DNA from: Cichorium intybus
Lineage: Eukaryota > Streptophyta > Magnoliopsida > Asterales > Asteraceae
DNA: 64,000 nt
Assembly: GCA_023525715.1 (NCBI GenBank)
Contig: CM042009.1
Coordinates: 129,882,145-129,946,144, forward strand
Direction of reading: 5' to 3'
Shown: positions 32,366-44,034 of the stretch, in pieces
Numbering within the stretch: the stretch's first letter is position 1
Layout: the number at the start of each line of letters is the position of its first letter
Made by a program: the position numbers and the translations under genes
Notes under the pieces: generated by a model
The model's input: the letters and a program-made list of their open reading frames with translations, nothing else
Databases searched by the model: none
What the model was told of the DNA's origin: nothing

Positions 32366-33532
32366 CTATGGATCATAATAGTTAAGGTATGTGTCTCGTT
32401 CATCCTCTACAATCATATTATGAATGAAAATACATGCAATCATGACCCGACCCATCATATCCTTGTCCCAAACAAGACATGGGTGTCGAATAAATGCAAA
32501 GCGAGCTTGTAGAACTCCAAATGCTCGTTCAACATCTTTTCTAGCAGCCTCTTGATGTTGAGCAAATAACTTGTGTTTTCGAAGTAATGGAGAAGTTATT
32601 GACTTCACAAAGACAGCCCATGAATGATATATGCCGTCAGTGAGATAATATGCCCTATTGTATTCCCGACCATTAACATTGTAACTAAAATTTGGTGCTC
32701 GGCTTGCCAATACATCACTAAAAACAGGAGATCTATGAAGTACATTAATGTCATTACACGAACCTGGTGTTCCAAAAAATGCATGCCATATCCATAAGTC
32801 ATGCGATGCAACAGCTTCCAAAATAATTGTTGGTTTTCCGCTTCTTCCTGCATATTGGCCCGCCCAAGCCGTGGGGCAATTTTTCCATATCCAGTGCATA
32901 CAATCAATGCTTCCTATCATACCTGGAAATCCACGTTCTTCCCCTACATGGAGTAATTTTGCCAAATCAACTTCAGTCAGACTTTTGAGGTACTCTACGC
33001 CGAAACATGTAATGACACCTTCTACGAAATGTACAAGAGCATCCCTTGTTACAGTTTCACTCATTCTCAAGTACTCATCTTGTGCATCTGCTGATATCCC
33101 ATAAGCCAACACCCGCATGGCTCCAGTACATTTCTGCAACGGTGAAAGACCTTGTCTACCCGTGGCATCACGTCTTTGCTGAAAATATCTATCATTCGTT
33201 GTAATAGCGTTCACTATACGAAGAAATAGTGGTTTTCGCATTCGAAACCTACGTCGAAAGATTGTTTCGTCATATATTGGGTTGTCGACAAAGTAGTCTT
33301 CCATCAAACGTGTCTCACCCTGTTCACGTGCCCGATCACGATACCGCCTTTTTGCTCTGGGAGGATGATCACCTAGGATCATATCTGGCATGCTTATGAG
33401 TAGTTCACTGATGATGTGATCCATTGCTTGATTTTTTTGAACAACTCGTGCTTCCCATTTATCATATTCATTGATATTTGATGAATTTGAACCTGACTCG
33501 GAACCCTCTGATGAGTTACCACTCAGAGACAT
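32366..33532 (-). CDS. PIF/Harbinger DDE transposase
   Basis: 388 aa, normal for plant PIF/HARBI1-like transposases. The N-terminus is Ser/Asn-rich. The catalytic DDE nuclease domain has Asp210 in GSIDCMHW, Asp261 in CNDINVLHRSP and Glu335 in VERAFGVLQARF, all three in the conserved sequence contexts. An N-terminal helix-turn-helix-like region spans about 90-170. It would cut the element at its ends and insert it at TAA/TTA targets together with the Myb-like partner encoded upstream. No stop or frameshift is visible, so this gene may still be functional although the partner is damaged. It could also act on MITEs with GACCA ends such as the one at 12827. Confidence 0.92.
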   Translation of the reverse strand: MSLSGNSSEGSESGSNSSNINEYDKWEARVVQKNQAMDHIISELLISMPDMILGDHPPRAKRRYRDRAREQGETRLMEDYFVDNPIYDETIFRRRFRMRKPLFLRIVNAITTNDRYFQQRRDATGRQGLSPLQKCTGAMRVLAYGISADAQDEYLRMSETVTRDALVHFVEGVITCFGVEYLKSLTEVDLAKLLHVGEERGFPGMIGSIDCMHWIWKNCPTAWAGQYAGRSGKPTIILEAVASHDLWIWHAFFGTPGSCNDINVLHRSPVFSDVLASRAPNFSYNVNGREYNRAYYLTDGIYHSWAVFVKSITSPLLRKHKLFAQHQEAARKDVERAFGVLQARFAFIRHPCLVWDKDMMGRVMIACIFIHNMIVEDERDTYLNYYDP

Positions 33533-34064
33533 TATTTTAAAGAAATTAGAAATGGAACGTTGGTTGTGGATATGAAATCATGCAAATACTATACCCTATT
33601 TATACATATCTGAATATGATCTTTATTTCTTTATTTAAAGATAATGTTATATTTTTTGATGATAAGTTTATCCCTATAAAATCCAACCAACCAATTAGGA
33701 TATTGACATGTGGCAATGAAGATAATGTTACATTTTCAATATAAATCAAACCAGCTAATTAATAAAGTTGATACTGACATTGACTAAAGCTGATGCTGAC
33801 AACTCCATGTGCAATAAAAGACATATATTATGCATTCTTGAAAATGAAAATTACATAAAGACATATCTTACAAATGCATGAAATAGAAATTACATTATAA
33901 AATATCACACAAATGCATTCAAATCACACCGAAAATAAAACATAGACTCATCTGTAATCACATTCCATACAACTTCGATAATAGATAACGTTTTGTGTCT
34001 TCATCTTCAGGAGACAAGTTTTCCTTTGCTAACAGTGTATTCAAAAGCACAAGTTGCATCTTCG

Positions 34065-34953
34065 TTAGCTCCGTTTCTTGTCTTTTTTCTCCCTTTCTTC
34101 CTTTTTTTGCTCCTTTTCTTTATCCAAATCGAGTTTGGTTCTAATGAAATCAAGTTCATCGCATCGAGTAAGCCTCATTGCACGAATTTCTTCAACAATT
34201 TCAGTAGATACCTTACCTTTTCCTTTTTTCTTAGCCATATCTCTACCTATAGGACGTTGACATGATGAACCACCACTAGTTGGTGTTTCTGGGTTGGAAG
34301 GAACAGAATATCCCCTTTCCTCACTTGTTCTTGATCTTTTAGTACTACCCCCACTTTCTTCATCGCACACTTCACGGTCGGTACGTGTTGTGACATGACC
34401 TAGCTGTAAATCCCATTTCACATGATTACACATAACAGTATTAAAAACAACAGAGTCATTAAACTTACTCCCACCAGCCTCATAAATTTTATGTGCATCA
34501 TTCACGACATCTTTCATACTCATTCCACTTTTTTTTTCTGTATGCTTCTCGAAATGCAGCTACCCATTTTTGTCCATTTTCACTAAGTCGTTTCCAACAA
34601 CCTTTCATTTGAGAAATATTCATGTTACTAAGAATTTTTGGGTTTGGGTTTTCCGCTTGAGCTGCATCATACAATTCCTTCACAGTTGCCCACAATGAAC
34701 TACCTTTTTGGTTTTTACCACGTTTGCTATTTTCGCTTGCCATACACCATGCTGACATTAACGCGACATCTTCATCAGCATCCCATTTATCGCCTCTTGG
34801 AAGTTTTCGAGTATTTTGTGAGATTTGAATAATTTCAGTAGTAGGGATTTGACTGGGATTCGAACAAAACGGAGAGGTTTCATAGCTTTGAAAAGGTGAA
34901 TAATCTTGCGAATCATCAAGATTTAAAACGAAATCTGGAAACGAATGATCCAT
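34065..34953 (-). pseudogene. Myb/SANT-like PIF partner protein, frameshifted
   Basis: Two overlapping minus-strand frames. The first (34498-34953, 151 aa) has a trihelix/Myb-like domain with tryptophans at 57, 69, 88 and 120 and basic residues at its end. The second (34065-34523) continues with the C-terminal part of such proteins, ending in a long charged coiled-coil-like Lys/Glu tail. They are separated by a run of nine A's on the coding strand (T's at 34529-34537), a typical indel site. A single-base length change there explains the break. In PIF elements this protein binds the transposon ends and helps bring in the transposase. Alternatively, slippage on the A run could still yield some full-length protein. 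Confidence 0.8.
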
Positions 34954-35689
34954 ACTAACAAAGAAATAAAAAACTTTTAGAAAATGAAGACTTAAGATTG
35001 AATATAAAATATGTCAATATTATACTCTATTTATAAAGAAAAAAAATCATGAATTTTGGTATTTTTTTTAAAAAAAAAATATTCAGATAATTATAATATT
35101 TTTAATGATAACAAATGTTATCCAAATAATATTTAACGAACCAATCAGAATTTGCCACCTAACCCAAAGAAACAATAAAATAATATATACAAGTTGGGTG
35201 ATCTTTGGTGATCTAGATTGTTCCACTAACCTGGATCGGAACCTTTATTTCAATTTTCTTTTTTTTAATAATATTGCCGTGAGCGGATCGGCTCCCTCAA
35301 CCAATGGGGATGGTCTAAGGTCACTTTCTTATGGACATGCAAGTCCATGCATGTCTATGGTCCAAAACCCTAAGTGTTACAAGTCATCTAAGACTACTAA
35401 CCAAGGGATAACACTACATGAGGGGATGAAATGGAAAGTCAGAAGAGTAGATATTCTTACCTTACTTCTGAAAAACGGAATGATGCGCACGATCCGTTAC
35501 AAGCCTTTCCTCATGCCGTATCTCCTTCTTCCAAACTCCCAAAACCTTCAAAGCCTTGAAACAGAAGAGCCTCTGCCGAAACCAGTCGTGTCCACTCCAG
35601 AAAACCTCCAAAAACACGAACCCTAGGGCTGGGTCACTTATACATGCCCACACATTAAACAACCCGTCCTCGAGAATGATCCCACCCTA

Positions 35690-35852
35690 CCCGCCATACA
35701 ACAGGTACGGGCATCCATCATACAACAGCTATGGACACGGGGCGGTTCTACCCATCATACAACAGCTATGGGTTCCTGGTTATGGCCTAGCCCATCATAC
35801 AATAGCTATGGGACAAGGCAATAGTCCAACTCGTCATACAACTGCTACGAGT
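35690..35852 (-). repeat. Hairpin array, E2 left LTR copy 2 (duplicated)
   Basis: The same five hairpin units as 31181-31343, brought here by the internal LTR duplication. Units at the same positions retain their pairing, for example ACTCGT/ACGAGT around a slightly different loop. Confidence 0.8.
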
Positions 35853-36203
35853 GAACACACATCAGTACTGACCCCAACAACAAATAACCACAGATATAGA
35901 ACAAATCATATAACTGTAAATAGCACCAGATGCCTAACATGCAACATCACATAGTAAGGTGAGGATACTCACCTGATTCGTAACCGTGCAGATATTCTCT
36001 AATATCCCAACTTAGCTTGTCCAATCACCTTACTTCTTAAAAACGGAGTGATGCGCACGATCCGTTACAAGCCTTTCCTCACGCCGTATCTCCTTCTTCC
36101 AATCTCCCAAAACCTTCAAAGCCTTGAAACAGAAGAGCCTCTGCCGAAACCAGTCGTCTCCACCCCAGAAAACCTCTAAAAACACAAACCCTAGGGCTGG
36201 GTC

Positions 36204-36214
36204 CCTTTATATAG
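36204..36214 (-). promoter_or_regulatory. TATA-like box, E2 left LTR
   Basis: Minus-strand CTATATAAAGG, a good plant TATA match. The corresponding segment is missing from the right (5') LTR, which should drive the element. Confidence 0.55.
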
Positions 36215-36373
36215 GCGTTTAAATCCGAATTAGGGTTTTTCACATCTGCGGCGCCCCGCGTCGGGGTCCATTAAGATGCGTGGCACGCGTATCAGTCATT
36301 CATGAATCGAGATCCTTCCCGAGCCGCGTCTCGGATCCTTCCCGAGCCGCGCCGTGGTGGAACGGGTCTTACA

Positions 36374-36390
36374 ATTCTCCCCCACTTGAC
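36374..36390 (-). other. E2 polypurine tract
   Basis: Minus-strand GTCAAGTGGGGGAGAAT abuts the 3' LTR, the expected place for the plus-strand primer. Confidence 0.75.
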
Positions 36391-36479
36391 TGAATTTCGT
36401 TCCCGAAATCCGTACCTATAAACAACTCTGGGAAATGCCTCCGCATTTCTTCCTCGGGTTCCCAAGTCCATTCATACCC

Positions 36480-39464
36480 CTTACGACGCGGCCACTATAC
36501 CTTAACTAGCCCTATCGTCTTATTTCGTAAAGTCTTTATTTTCCTTTCAATGATAGCAACCGGTCGCTCCACATAATTCAGACGTTCTTCTACTCGAATA
36601 TCCTCCAAAGGCACAATTTTAGTTTCGTCGGTAACACACTTCCTGAGTTGCGAAACGTGGAACGTGTCGTGAATCTGGCTAAGCTGCTCGGGCAGCTCCA
36701 ACCGGTAAGCTACCGTACCTACTCGCGCGATGATTCGATATGGTCCAATGTACCTAGGACTAAGCTTTCCTCGCTTCCTAAAACGAATAACTCCCTTCCA
36801 AGGCGACACTTTTAGAAGAACAAAATCCCCAACCTGAAACTCGAGATCGGACCGTCGCCTATCGGCATAGCTTTTTTGTCAACTCTGAGCCGTTAACAAC
36901 CTCTCCCAAACCCTCTGCATTAACTCAGTTGTTTTGAGTACTACCTCAGTACTACCCAACACCCGCTTGCCAACCTCGCCCCAGCAAACAGGAGTCTGAC
37001 ATTTTCTTCCATACAACATCTCGAAAGGGGCCCTATCGATGCTCGCATGATAACTGTTATTATAGGAAAACTCAGCTAAAGGGAGATGGGAATCGCAACT
37101 CCCACCGAAATCGATGACGCATGCCCTAAGCATATCCTCCAATGTTTGAATTGTCCTTTCACTCTGCACATCCGTCTGAGGGTGATATGTCGTGCTGAAA
37201 TGAAGGTGAGTGCCTAACTCCTCATGAAACTTCTTCCAAAACCTAGAAGTGAATCGGACATCCCGGTCGAATATCACCGAGACCGGTATACCATGCCGAG
37301 AGATAATCTCGTCTACGTAGACGGTAGCCAATTTCTCTGCTGAAAAAGTCTCTTGGATGGGAATGAAATGAGCACTTTTAGTCAGTCGATCCACAATAAC
37401 CCATATGGTGTCCATTTGTCGAGGGGTCCTTGGCAACTTCGTGATGAAATCCATTGTGATGTGCTCCCATTTCCATTCTGGGATCTCAAGAGGCTGCAAT
37501 CTACCATGAGGCCGTTGGTGCTCGGCCTTGACCCTACGACAGGTCATGCATCTTTCGACAAACCAAGCTACTCCCCTCTTTATGTCGGGCCACCAATAAT
37601 ATTCACGCAGATCCCTATACATTTTCGTCGCTCCGGGGTGGATAGAGAACTTGGACTTATGTGCCTCCTCCAATGGAGTTTGACGAACCCCGCCAAGTTT
37701 AGGTTCCCAAATTCTCTCATAGCGAGTTAACAAGCCTCTACAATCCTTGACCATAGTTGACAGCTGCCCCATAATTCTTTCACTCTTTTGATTTTCACTC
37801 TTGCTTGCTTCCACCTGAGCTTCCCTTATCAACTCAAGTAACGGTGTCACAATTGACCTCCTTAGACAAATGCCCCGAAGGGGCGCACCCGTAACCTTAC
37901 GACTTAAAGCATCCGCCACCACATTGGCTTTTCCAGGGTGATAGTGAATCTCACAATCATAGTCCTTCAATACATCTAACCATCTTCTCTGTCTCATATT
38001 AAGATTTGCCTGATCCATCAGATACTTCAAGCTCTTGTGGTCCGTATAATTGGTACACTTCACTCCATACAAATAGTGTCTCCAAATCTTGAGAGCGAAG
38101 ACCACCGCTCCCAACTCCAAGTCATGAGTAGGGTAGTTAGGTTCATGGGGATTCAACTGTCGCGAGGCGTAAGCAATCACCCTGCCTCGTTGCATCAAAA
38201 CTGCCCCCAATCCAGAGATAGATGCATCACAATAAACCACCATATCCTCCATGCCTTCAGGCAAAGTCAAAATTGGAACTTCACACAACTTCCTCCGCAA
38301 AGTCTCAAAAGCCTGCTGTTGCTCCTCACCCTATCGAAAAGCAGCGTTTTTCTTAGTTAGCCGGGTCAAAGGTACAACAACCTTTGAGAAATCCTAGATG
38401 AAATGACGATAATAACCGGCCAAACCCAAGAAACTTCTAATCTCCGAGGGAGTCTTTGGAACCTCCCACCGCATTACGGCCTCTACGTTAGCCGAGTCTA
38501 CCATGATTCCTTGTTCGTTGACGATGTGACCCAAGAACTAGACCTCTCGCAGCCAAAAGTCACACTTGGACAGTTTCGCGTAAAGCTTCTCATTCCTTAA
38601 GGTCTCCAAAACCTCCCTTAAATGTTGTTCGTGTTGCTCCTTGCTCCGAGAATAGACTAGGATGTCGTCAATAAAAACTATAACCGACCGGTCCAACATC
38701 GGTCGACATACCCGATTCATTAAGTCCATGAAAGCTGCAGGGGCATTGGTAAGTCCAAACGGAATCACTACAAACTTGAAGTGGCCGTACCTCGTCTGAA
38801 AAGCCGTTTTCTGGACATCTTCCTCCCGTACCCGCATTTGATGGTACCCTGACCGCAGATCGATTTTTGAGAACCACGAGACGCCCTGTAACTGGTCAAA
38901 TAAGTCGTCGAAGCGAGGTAGTGGATATCGATTCTTTACCGTAAGCTTGTTCAGCTCGCGATAATCAATGCACATCCTGCTGGAACCATCCTTCTTTTTA
39001 ACAAATAAAATAGGCACTCTCCACAGTGAGCAACTTGGTCGAATAAATTCCTTATCCAGTAGCTCTCGAAGTTGAATAGACAACTCCAGCATCTCTAGAG
39101 GTGCAAGACGATACGATGCTTTAGCTATCGGAGCCGCACCAGGAGTTAAGTCGATCTTAAATTCCACCTGCCTCCTCGGTGGCACACCAGGCAGGTCCTC
39201 GGGAAAAACATCAGAAAAATCCCGAACAACAGGTATATCCTCCGTTCTCTGCTTTGACTTCTCTTCTCGTGCATCCAAAACATACGCCACAAACCCCGAG
39301 CCTCCATGTTGAAAATGTCTGCGTGCCCTGGCGGCTGAACAGAAGGATGCACCCTGATTCCTCCTCTCTCCTTGTACTACTAGCTCTCCCCTACTTGGGG
39401 TTTGAATCCACACTCGCTTGTTCTTACAGTCAATCCATGACTCGTGCCAACTCAACCAATCCAT
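36480..39464 (-). pseudogene. E2 pol remnant: RT, RNase H, integrase, chromodomain-like tail
   Basis: Minus strand. RT is at 38538-39464 with YPLPRFDDLF, KIDLRSGYHQ and FIDDILVYS motifs. After stops near 38390 and 38535 come RNase H and integrase (36879-38300) with YCDASISGLG, YTDHKSL, the HHCC region and integrase core motifs (MDF, FDRDVRF, QSERT). After a further stop comes the integrase C-terminal GPY module and the start of the chromodomain-like tail (36495-36809), itself ended by TAG in a conserved LVKV-W context. All pieces lie in one frame but shifted relative to gag-protease. A dead copy of a normal Tekay pol. Confidence 0.9.
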
Positions 39465-40051
39465 ATAATAACCCGAGTGTCGCTCAACGGTATAGGGATG
39501 AGATCAATCGGGAACTTTATTCCTTGAATCACTACTTCACTTTCCCGGTAAACACTAGTCGCTTGCACGGTTTTATCATCCGCAATTTCTACTTTTAATG
39601 GGCGATGAAGAGTTCCTAACGCGATACCGAATCTTTTTCCCATAACGGCAGACACAAAAGAATGGCTAGCACCCGAATCAAACAGTACAAAAGTAGGCGT
39701 AGAGTTGACTAAGAATGTTCCTAATCAAGTATAATAGATACATTAAATACTTACACCAAAACATGAGGCAAGTAAAGAAAGAGTACCCGTAATGACGTCG
39801 GGCGCATCATGTGCCTCCTCGGCGGTCATGACGAATGCTCGACCCTTGGTCTTAGGGGCTTCCTCTTTCCCCTGCCTACCATCGGTAATTCGAAGTGTAG
39901 TGGGTGCCGGATTCTGAACTGCTCCCTGGTTCAGACGGGGACACTGAGCATTGAAGTGACCCACTTGATTACCATTAAAACAAATCTTGACTTCTTGCCG
40001 ACAATCTTTAGCATAATGGCCCTCCTTACCACACTTATGGCATATTAGCAC
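39452..40051 (-). pseudogene. E2 nucleocapsid-protease remnant
   Basis: Contains the CCHC knuckle CHKCGKEGHYAKDC and a second knuckle in which a Cys has become Gly (CFNGNQVGH). The gag-protease junction follows in frame as GRAFVMTAEEAHD, with no stop. A short insertion near 39720-39775 adds stops, then the protease resumes with the normal FDSGASHSF active site. A frameshift near 39455 separates it from RT. The uninterrupted junction is the useful contrast to the UAG in E1. Confidence 0.85.
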
Positions 40052-40120
40052 CCAACAACGCCACTCATGATTCTTTCCACACTTACCACACCTACCCTGG
40101 CTCCTTTGCCCTTGCTTTCC

Positions 40121-40927
40121 CTAATCTGCCCCTCTAAACTTCTTTGACGCCTGCTGAGTCTGGGTCCGCGCCGGACGCTTCTGTCTTTGTTGGGTTTCCA
40201 GTTCCAACTCTCGGGCCTGAGCGGCCACGATCATATCAGTAAGAGTTTGGTGCCTAGCAGCAGACACAAATTCCCGAATGTCTGTACGAAGCATCGCCAA
40301 GTATCTAGTCATTCTCATGCGCTCGGTTGCCGCAAACTCTGGACAGAAAAGTGCTCCTTCATTGAACTTTTTGGTGATCTCCATCACCGTCTCAATGGTC
40401 TGGGTCAGATTCAGGTATTCCTGCGCCAAGCGTTCCATTTCCACGTGTGGAACATACTCCAGTTTGAACTGTTCCTTGAATTGTGGCCACGTAATAGCAT
40501 CCAACTGAGCAGGGGTGAGATCTTTCGTTCGTATTTCCCACCAATCTTTTGCACCCTCTCTCAAAAGATTCATTGCAAATGTTACCTTGGAGTTCTCAGG
40601 ACATGAACAGGTGCGGAAGGCACCCTCCATCGCGGAAATCCACCGCATACTGACAATCGGATCCCTACCCCCATCGAACATTGGAGGTGAACAAGCCGAA
40701 AAGTCCTTATAGCTTGCATCCTTGGCCCTTGATGTGCCCTGAGTAGCCAGTCGCTCCTCGAGCATTGCCCATAGCTCAGCCTTAATAGTACCAAAGAACT
40801 GAGGTATCGCAGCCAACACTTCTCGCGAAACCTCCTCCGCTATCAGGTTGCGGAGATTTTCATCAGTTGAGCCTTCCCTGTTCGAGGCACCCGCATCTGC
40901 CCCACCGTTACTTCGAGTGATTGCCAT
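40121..40927 (-). pseudogene. gag: E2 gag remnant
   Basis: Starts at the ATG at 40925-40927 (MAITRSNGG). It has the retrotransposon gag domain with the KDWWEIRTKDL motif and a helical C-terminal part, and ends prematurely at TAG (40121-40123), with the zinc knuckles continuing in the same frame beyond. A longer frame upstream of this ATG is probably leader sequence that happens to be open. Confidence 0.85.
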
Positions 40928-41690
40928 TCTGAAATGCGCAAAAGTTTTAATATCAATACCGGGGTCACGCCCCTCTACCCAACTACTCGACTTTCTAGGA
41001 CTTTGGTGGACTACTTTTGACTCAAGCGTGAATCCTGTGCTTTCGGTAGTACTGGCCTGGTACCTTCCTTCCACACCTATTCGCCATTGTTCCAAGTTCA
41101 TCAACCATCCTCCTAAATTGTCGCACGTACGCCGATAAACCATTTCCTATGAATCCAGCGGTCATACACCGTGGTGCCTAATTATTTGACCTCATCTCAC
41201 ACCCATCCGTGCCTAAGAGAACTACTGCTAACGTCGTCGAGTCGCCTCACGGACACACAGCCGTACACAATCGGGAATAAGATAGACGTTTGAATAACTG
41301 TTCCTACCCTAAAGTCAAAACCACACAAGGAACAACCAGTAAGGCCAGACCAAGAATTCTTAGGCTATTTTATCTTAATTGTATATAACCTACCAGCATT
41401 CACTAAGCAACCTAACGAAACTAGCATAAAATTCCATGGCAGCACATATTGCACAAAACGGTCTATAGAGTATCTTATCCAGGCAATTCTACATCCTAGC
41501 ATAATACATAGCACAAACTTGGCATGGGTAATTGGGAATCATAAAAGTTACTTGAGCTCGGTTGACGGTTCGCATCGCATCATCTTTTATTTAATTAACT
41601 TTTCTAAAATCGTTTCCTTAGCGAAAGTCTCTCAGTCCTAAGTTTGAGTTTGGATTCCCAATACAGTTCATCCAAATCCCTCAAACCAAG

Positions 41691-41702
41691 GCTCTGATAC
41701 CA
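41691..41702 (-). other. E2 primer binding site (initiator tRNA-Met)
   Basis: Minus-strand TGGTATCAGAGC, three bases from the inner edge of the 5' LTR. Confidence 0.9.
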
Positions 41703-41705
41703 ATT

Positions 41706-43058
41706 TGTAACACCCCAAAATCATAATTTTAAAATTTCATTTATTACCAAGGTTCCAACAAAATCTTTATTCAAAAAGTAAAACTGCTTCGACATAGTTA
41801 TCAAACCAATAGCAAAAGTATTTCAAAACCATGACATAAAATATTAAATTAAGGTCCCCTGGATGCGATGTGCTGCCGTCAAACCTTGCCCTTCCCTTTG
41901 TCGGTTGAAGTACCTGAAATGTTTTAAAATCAACGGGTAAGCACAAAGCTTAATGAGTCCACAAATTACCATACATGCCCACATATTAAACAACCCGTCC
42001 TCGAGAACGACCCGACCCTACCCGCCATACAACAGCTACGGGCGTCCATCATATAATAGCTATGGACACGGTACGGTTCTACCCATCATACAACAGCTAT
42101 GGGTTCCCGGTTATGGCCCAGCTCATCATACAACAGCTATGGGACAAGGCAATAGTCCAACTCGTCATATAACAGCTACGAGTGAACACGCATCAGTACT
42201 GAGCCCAACAAAAAATAACCACAGATATAGAACAAATCATATAACTGTAAATAGCACCAGATGCCTAACATGCAACATCACATAGTAAGGTGAGGATACT
42301 CACCTGATTCGTAACTGTGTAGATATTCTCTAATATCCCAACTTAGCTCGTCCAATCACCTAAATCCCACATACACAACATATTAATCACTGACCAAACT
42401 CCTATAGACTGGCCTAAAGGTCAGACCCAACATTTGCCATCAAACAAGGGTCGAAAATAAGTTATTGGTCAAACAGTCAATCGTCGCGGCGCGGCTTCTC
42501 CCCTTACGGGTTGCGGACTATCATCGCACACTTACGGGGTTTACCCAAACCCACGTCGCCGACATAACCTGTCCGCGTCGCGGACTCGTAATAGTCCGAA
42601 ATCCCTTTTAGCCCTTAACCAATACAACCATCGATTAATGTTCCCTTCTACACCATTCCTGGGATCAGAAACTACCCTAAGGTCACTTTCTTATGGACAT
42701 GCAAGTTCATGCATGTCCATGGTCCAAAACCCTAAGTGTTACAAGTCATCTAAGACTACTATCCAATGGATAACACTACATGACGGGATGATATGGAAAG
42801 TCAGAAGAGTAGATCTTCTTACCTTACTTCTTAAAAACGGAATGATGCGCACGATCCGTTACAAGCCTTTCCTCATGCCGTATCTCCTTCTTCCAATCTC
42901 CGAAAACCTTCAAAGCCTTGAAACAGAAGAGCCTCTGCCAAATCCAGATCTCCCATTAAGATGCGCGGCACGCGTATCAGTCATTCGCGAATCCAGATCC
43001 TTCCCGAGCCGCGCCGCGGATCCTTCCCGAGCCGCGCCGCAGTGGAACGGGTCTTACA
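41706..43058 (-). repeat. E2 5' LTR (right), promoter-deleted
   Basis: 1353 bp. Compared with the left LTR it lacks roughly 120 bp between CTCTGCC and CCATTAAGATGCG (near 42938-42955), the segment that holds CTATATAAAGG in the other LTR. It contains the uninterrupted insertion site of the PIF transposon and a hairpin array at 42021-42184. Confidence 0.9.
42021..42184 (-). repeat. Hairpin array, E2 right LTR
   Basis: Same five units as in the left LTR. Arms CCCG/CGGG, TCCAT/ATGGA, ACCCAT/ATGGGT, TCAT/ATGG (one G-T pair), ACTCGT/ACGAGT, with the loop CATA(C/T)AACAGCT. Confidence 0.85.
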
Positions 43059-44034
43059 GCTATATTTAGAAATTTGGGGGTTTAAGATAGGTTTACATTA
43101 ATTTGATTAATTTGTGATACCTAACTGGATTTAATTAATTTAATTAATTGTTTAATTAAAAGATAAATTAAATCATTTAAAGGTTTAAATTTAATTGTTA
43201 ATTTTTCAAAAATTAAATAGATAAACCAGAAATATTTTAAAATTTTAAAATACATCTTATATATATTAAAATTAAAAGTTAATATTATATGTATAAGATA
43301 AATTGGTTAGTTAAATCAATAGTAGGCCTCATTCACGAAGCTGATCTATAAGGAGGGTATAAGGAGACTGTATATAAAATGGCGGTCTAATGGGTGTCCA
43401 CTCTCACCCACCGCTCTCTTGATCAGTGGAGGGTCGTTAGCCGAACGGGTTTGATAGGACCGCTTAATCTCGTTAAAATTATAATGTTATTAATCAAAGT
43501 ACTAGAACAGTTTTTTTCCAATCTAGTTACTTTAGGAAAAATGTGAAAGAGATGCTAACCCATGAAATTACACATTACACTTTATGAGACATTAATGGAG
43601 CATGTGTGGTTAATCAACATTAATAGGGGCTCATAAAGAGTGGTAATGGGTTTCTCATGATTTATCATTGTTGATGGAGCGTGTGTGGTTAACCGGCACA
43701 TCAATTAGAGATGATAAATGATATTGAGGTTACCGAGCATATTTGCATGGTTATTCAAATCTTGTTTGTGATCCCCGGCATCCCAGTCACAAATAGAAGA
43801 GCATATCCGAGATTAAACATGCCATTGAACAGTTCAATGAATCTCACAGATCTAGAAATTTCATAAGACTGAAATTGATAAATGTTTATCTACCTTAATG
43901 AGCATTATGTTGTGATTACCGCATCCCTCTTCAAACCATAGTTGGGGTATTTTGGATCATAGCCTTGTTAAATAATATATTGGGTAATTGTTTAAGAAGG
44001 ATTAAAATTAAACTAACAAATTCAAATTTTATAA
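43059..44034 (+). other. Copia element leader, right of E2
   Basis: Non-coding continuation of the copia element that starts at 28916. Near 43592 and 43674 two copies of a unit with GGAGC(A/G)TGTGTGGTTAA occur. Related motifs appear near 56410 and 62978, marking the same type of leader or internal non-coding sequence. Confidence 0.55.

Larger units (their letters stand above)
31841..35315 (-). mobile_element. PIF/Harbinger transposon with transposase and Myb-like genes
   Basis: 3475 bp inserted in the E2 left LTR: the TAA at 31838-31840 is repeated at 35316-35318, and the right LTR shows the empty site (near 42680). Inverted ends GACTATCCCCAT and GACCATCCCCAT. It carries both genes of plant PIF elements in the same orientation: an intact-looking DDE transposase and a Myb-like partner broken by a frameshift. 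Confidence 0.93.
30866..36373 (-). repeat. E2 3' LTR (left), interrupted by a PIF transposon and internally duplicated
   Basis: Without the 3475-bp transposon and its 3-bp duplication it is about 2030 bp, against 1353 bp for the right LTR. The block at about 31130-31521 recurs at 35640-36027, and the block at 35461-35641 recurs at 36026-36210, so a tandem duplication with an internal deletion lengthened it. Confidence 0.88.
30866..43058 (-). mobile_element. E2: decayed Ty3/gypsy (Tekay-like) retrotransposon
   Basis: Direct repeats starting TGTAACACC and ending TTACA enclose minus-strand gag-pol remnants. Perfect 5-bp duplication GCTAT at 30861-30865 and 43059-43063. The primer site (41691-41702) again matches initiator tRNA-Met. 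The protease keeps the normal DSGAS motif. Gag-pol is broken by in-frame stops, a small insertion and a frameshift. The left LTR holds a complete PIF/Harbinger transposon and an internal duplication, and the right LTR has lost about 120 bp including the TATA region. The element is no longer able to move on its own. Confidence 0.93.
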
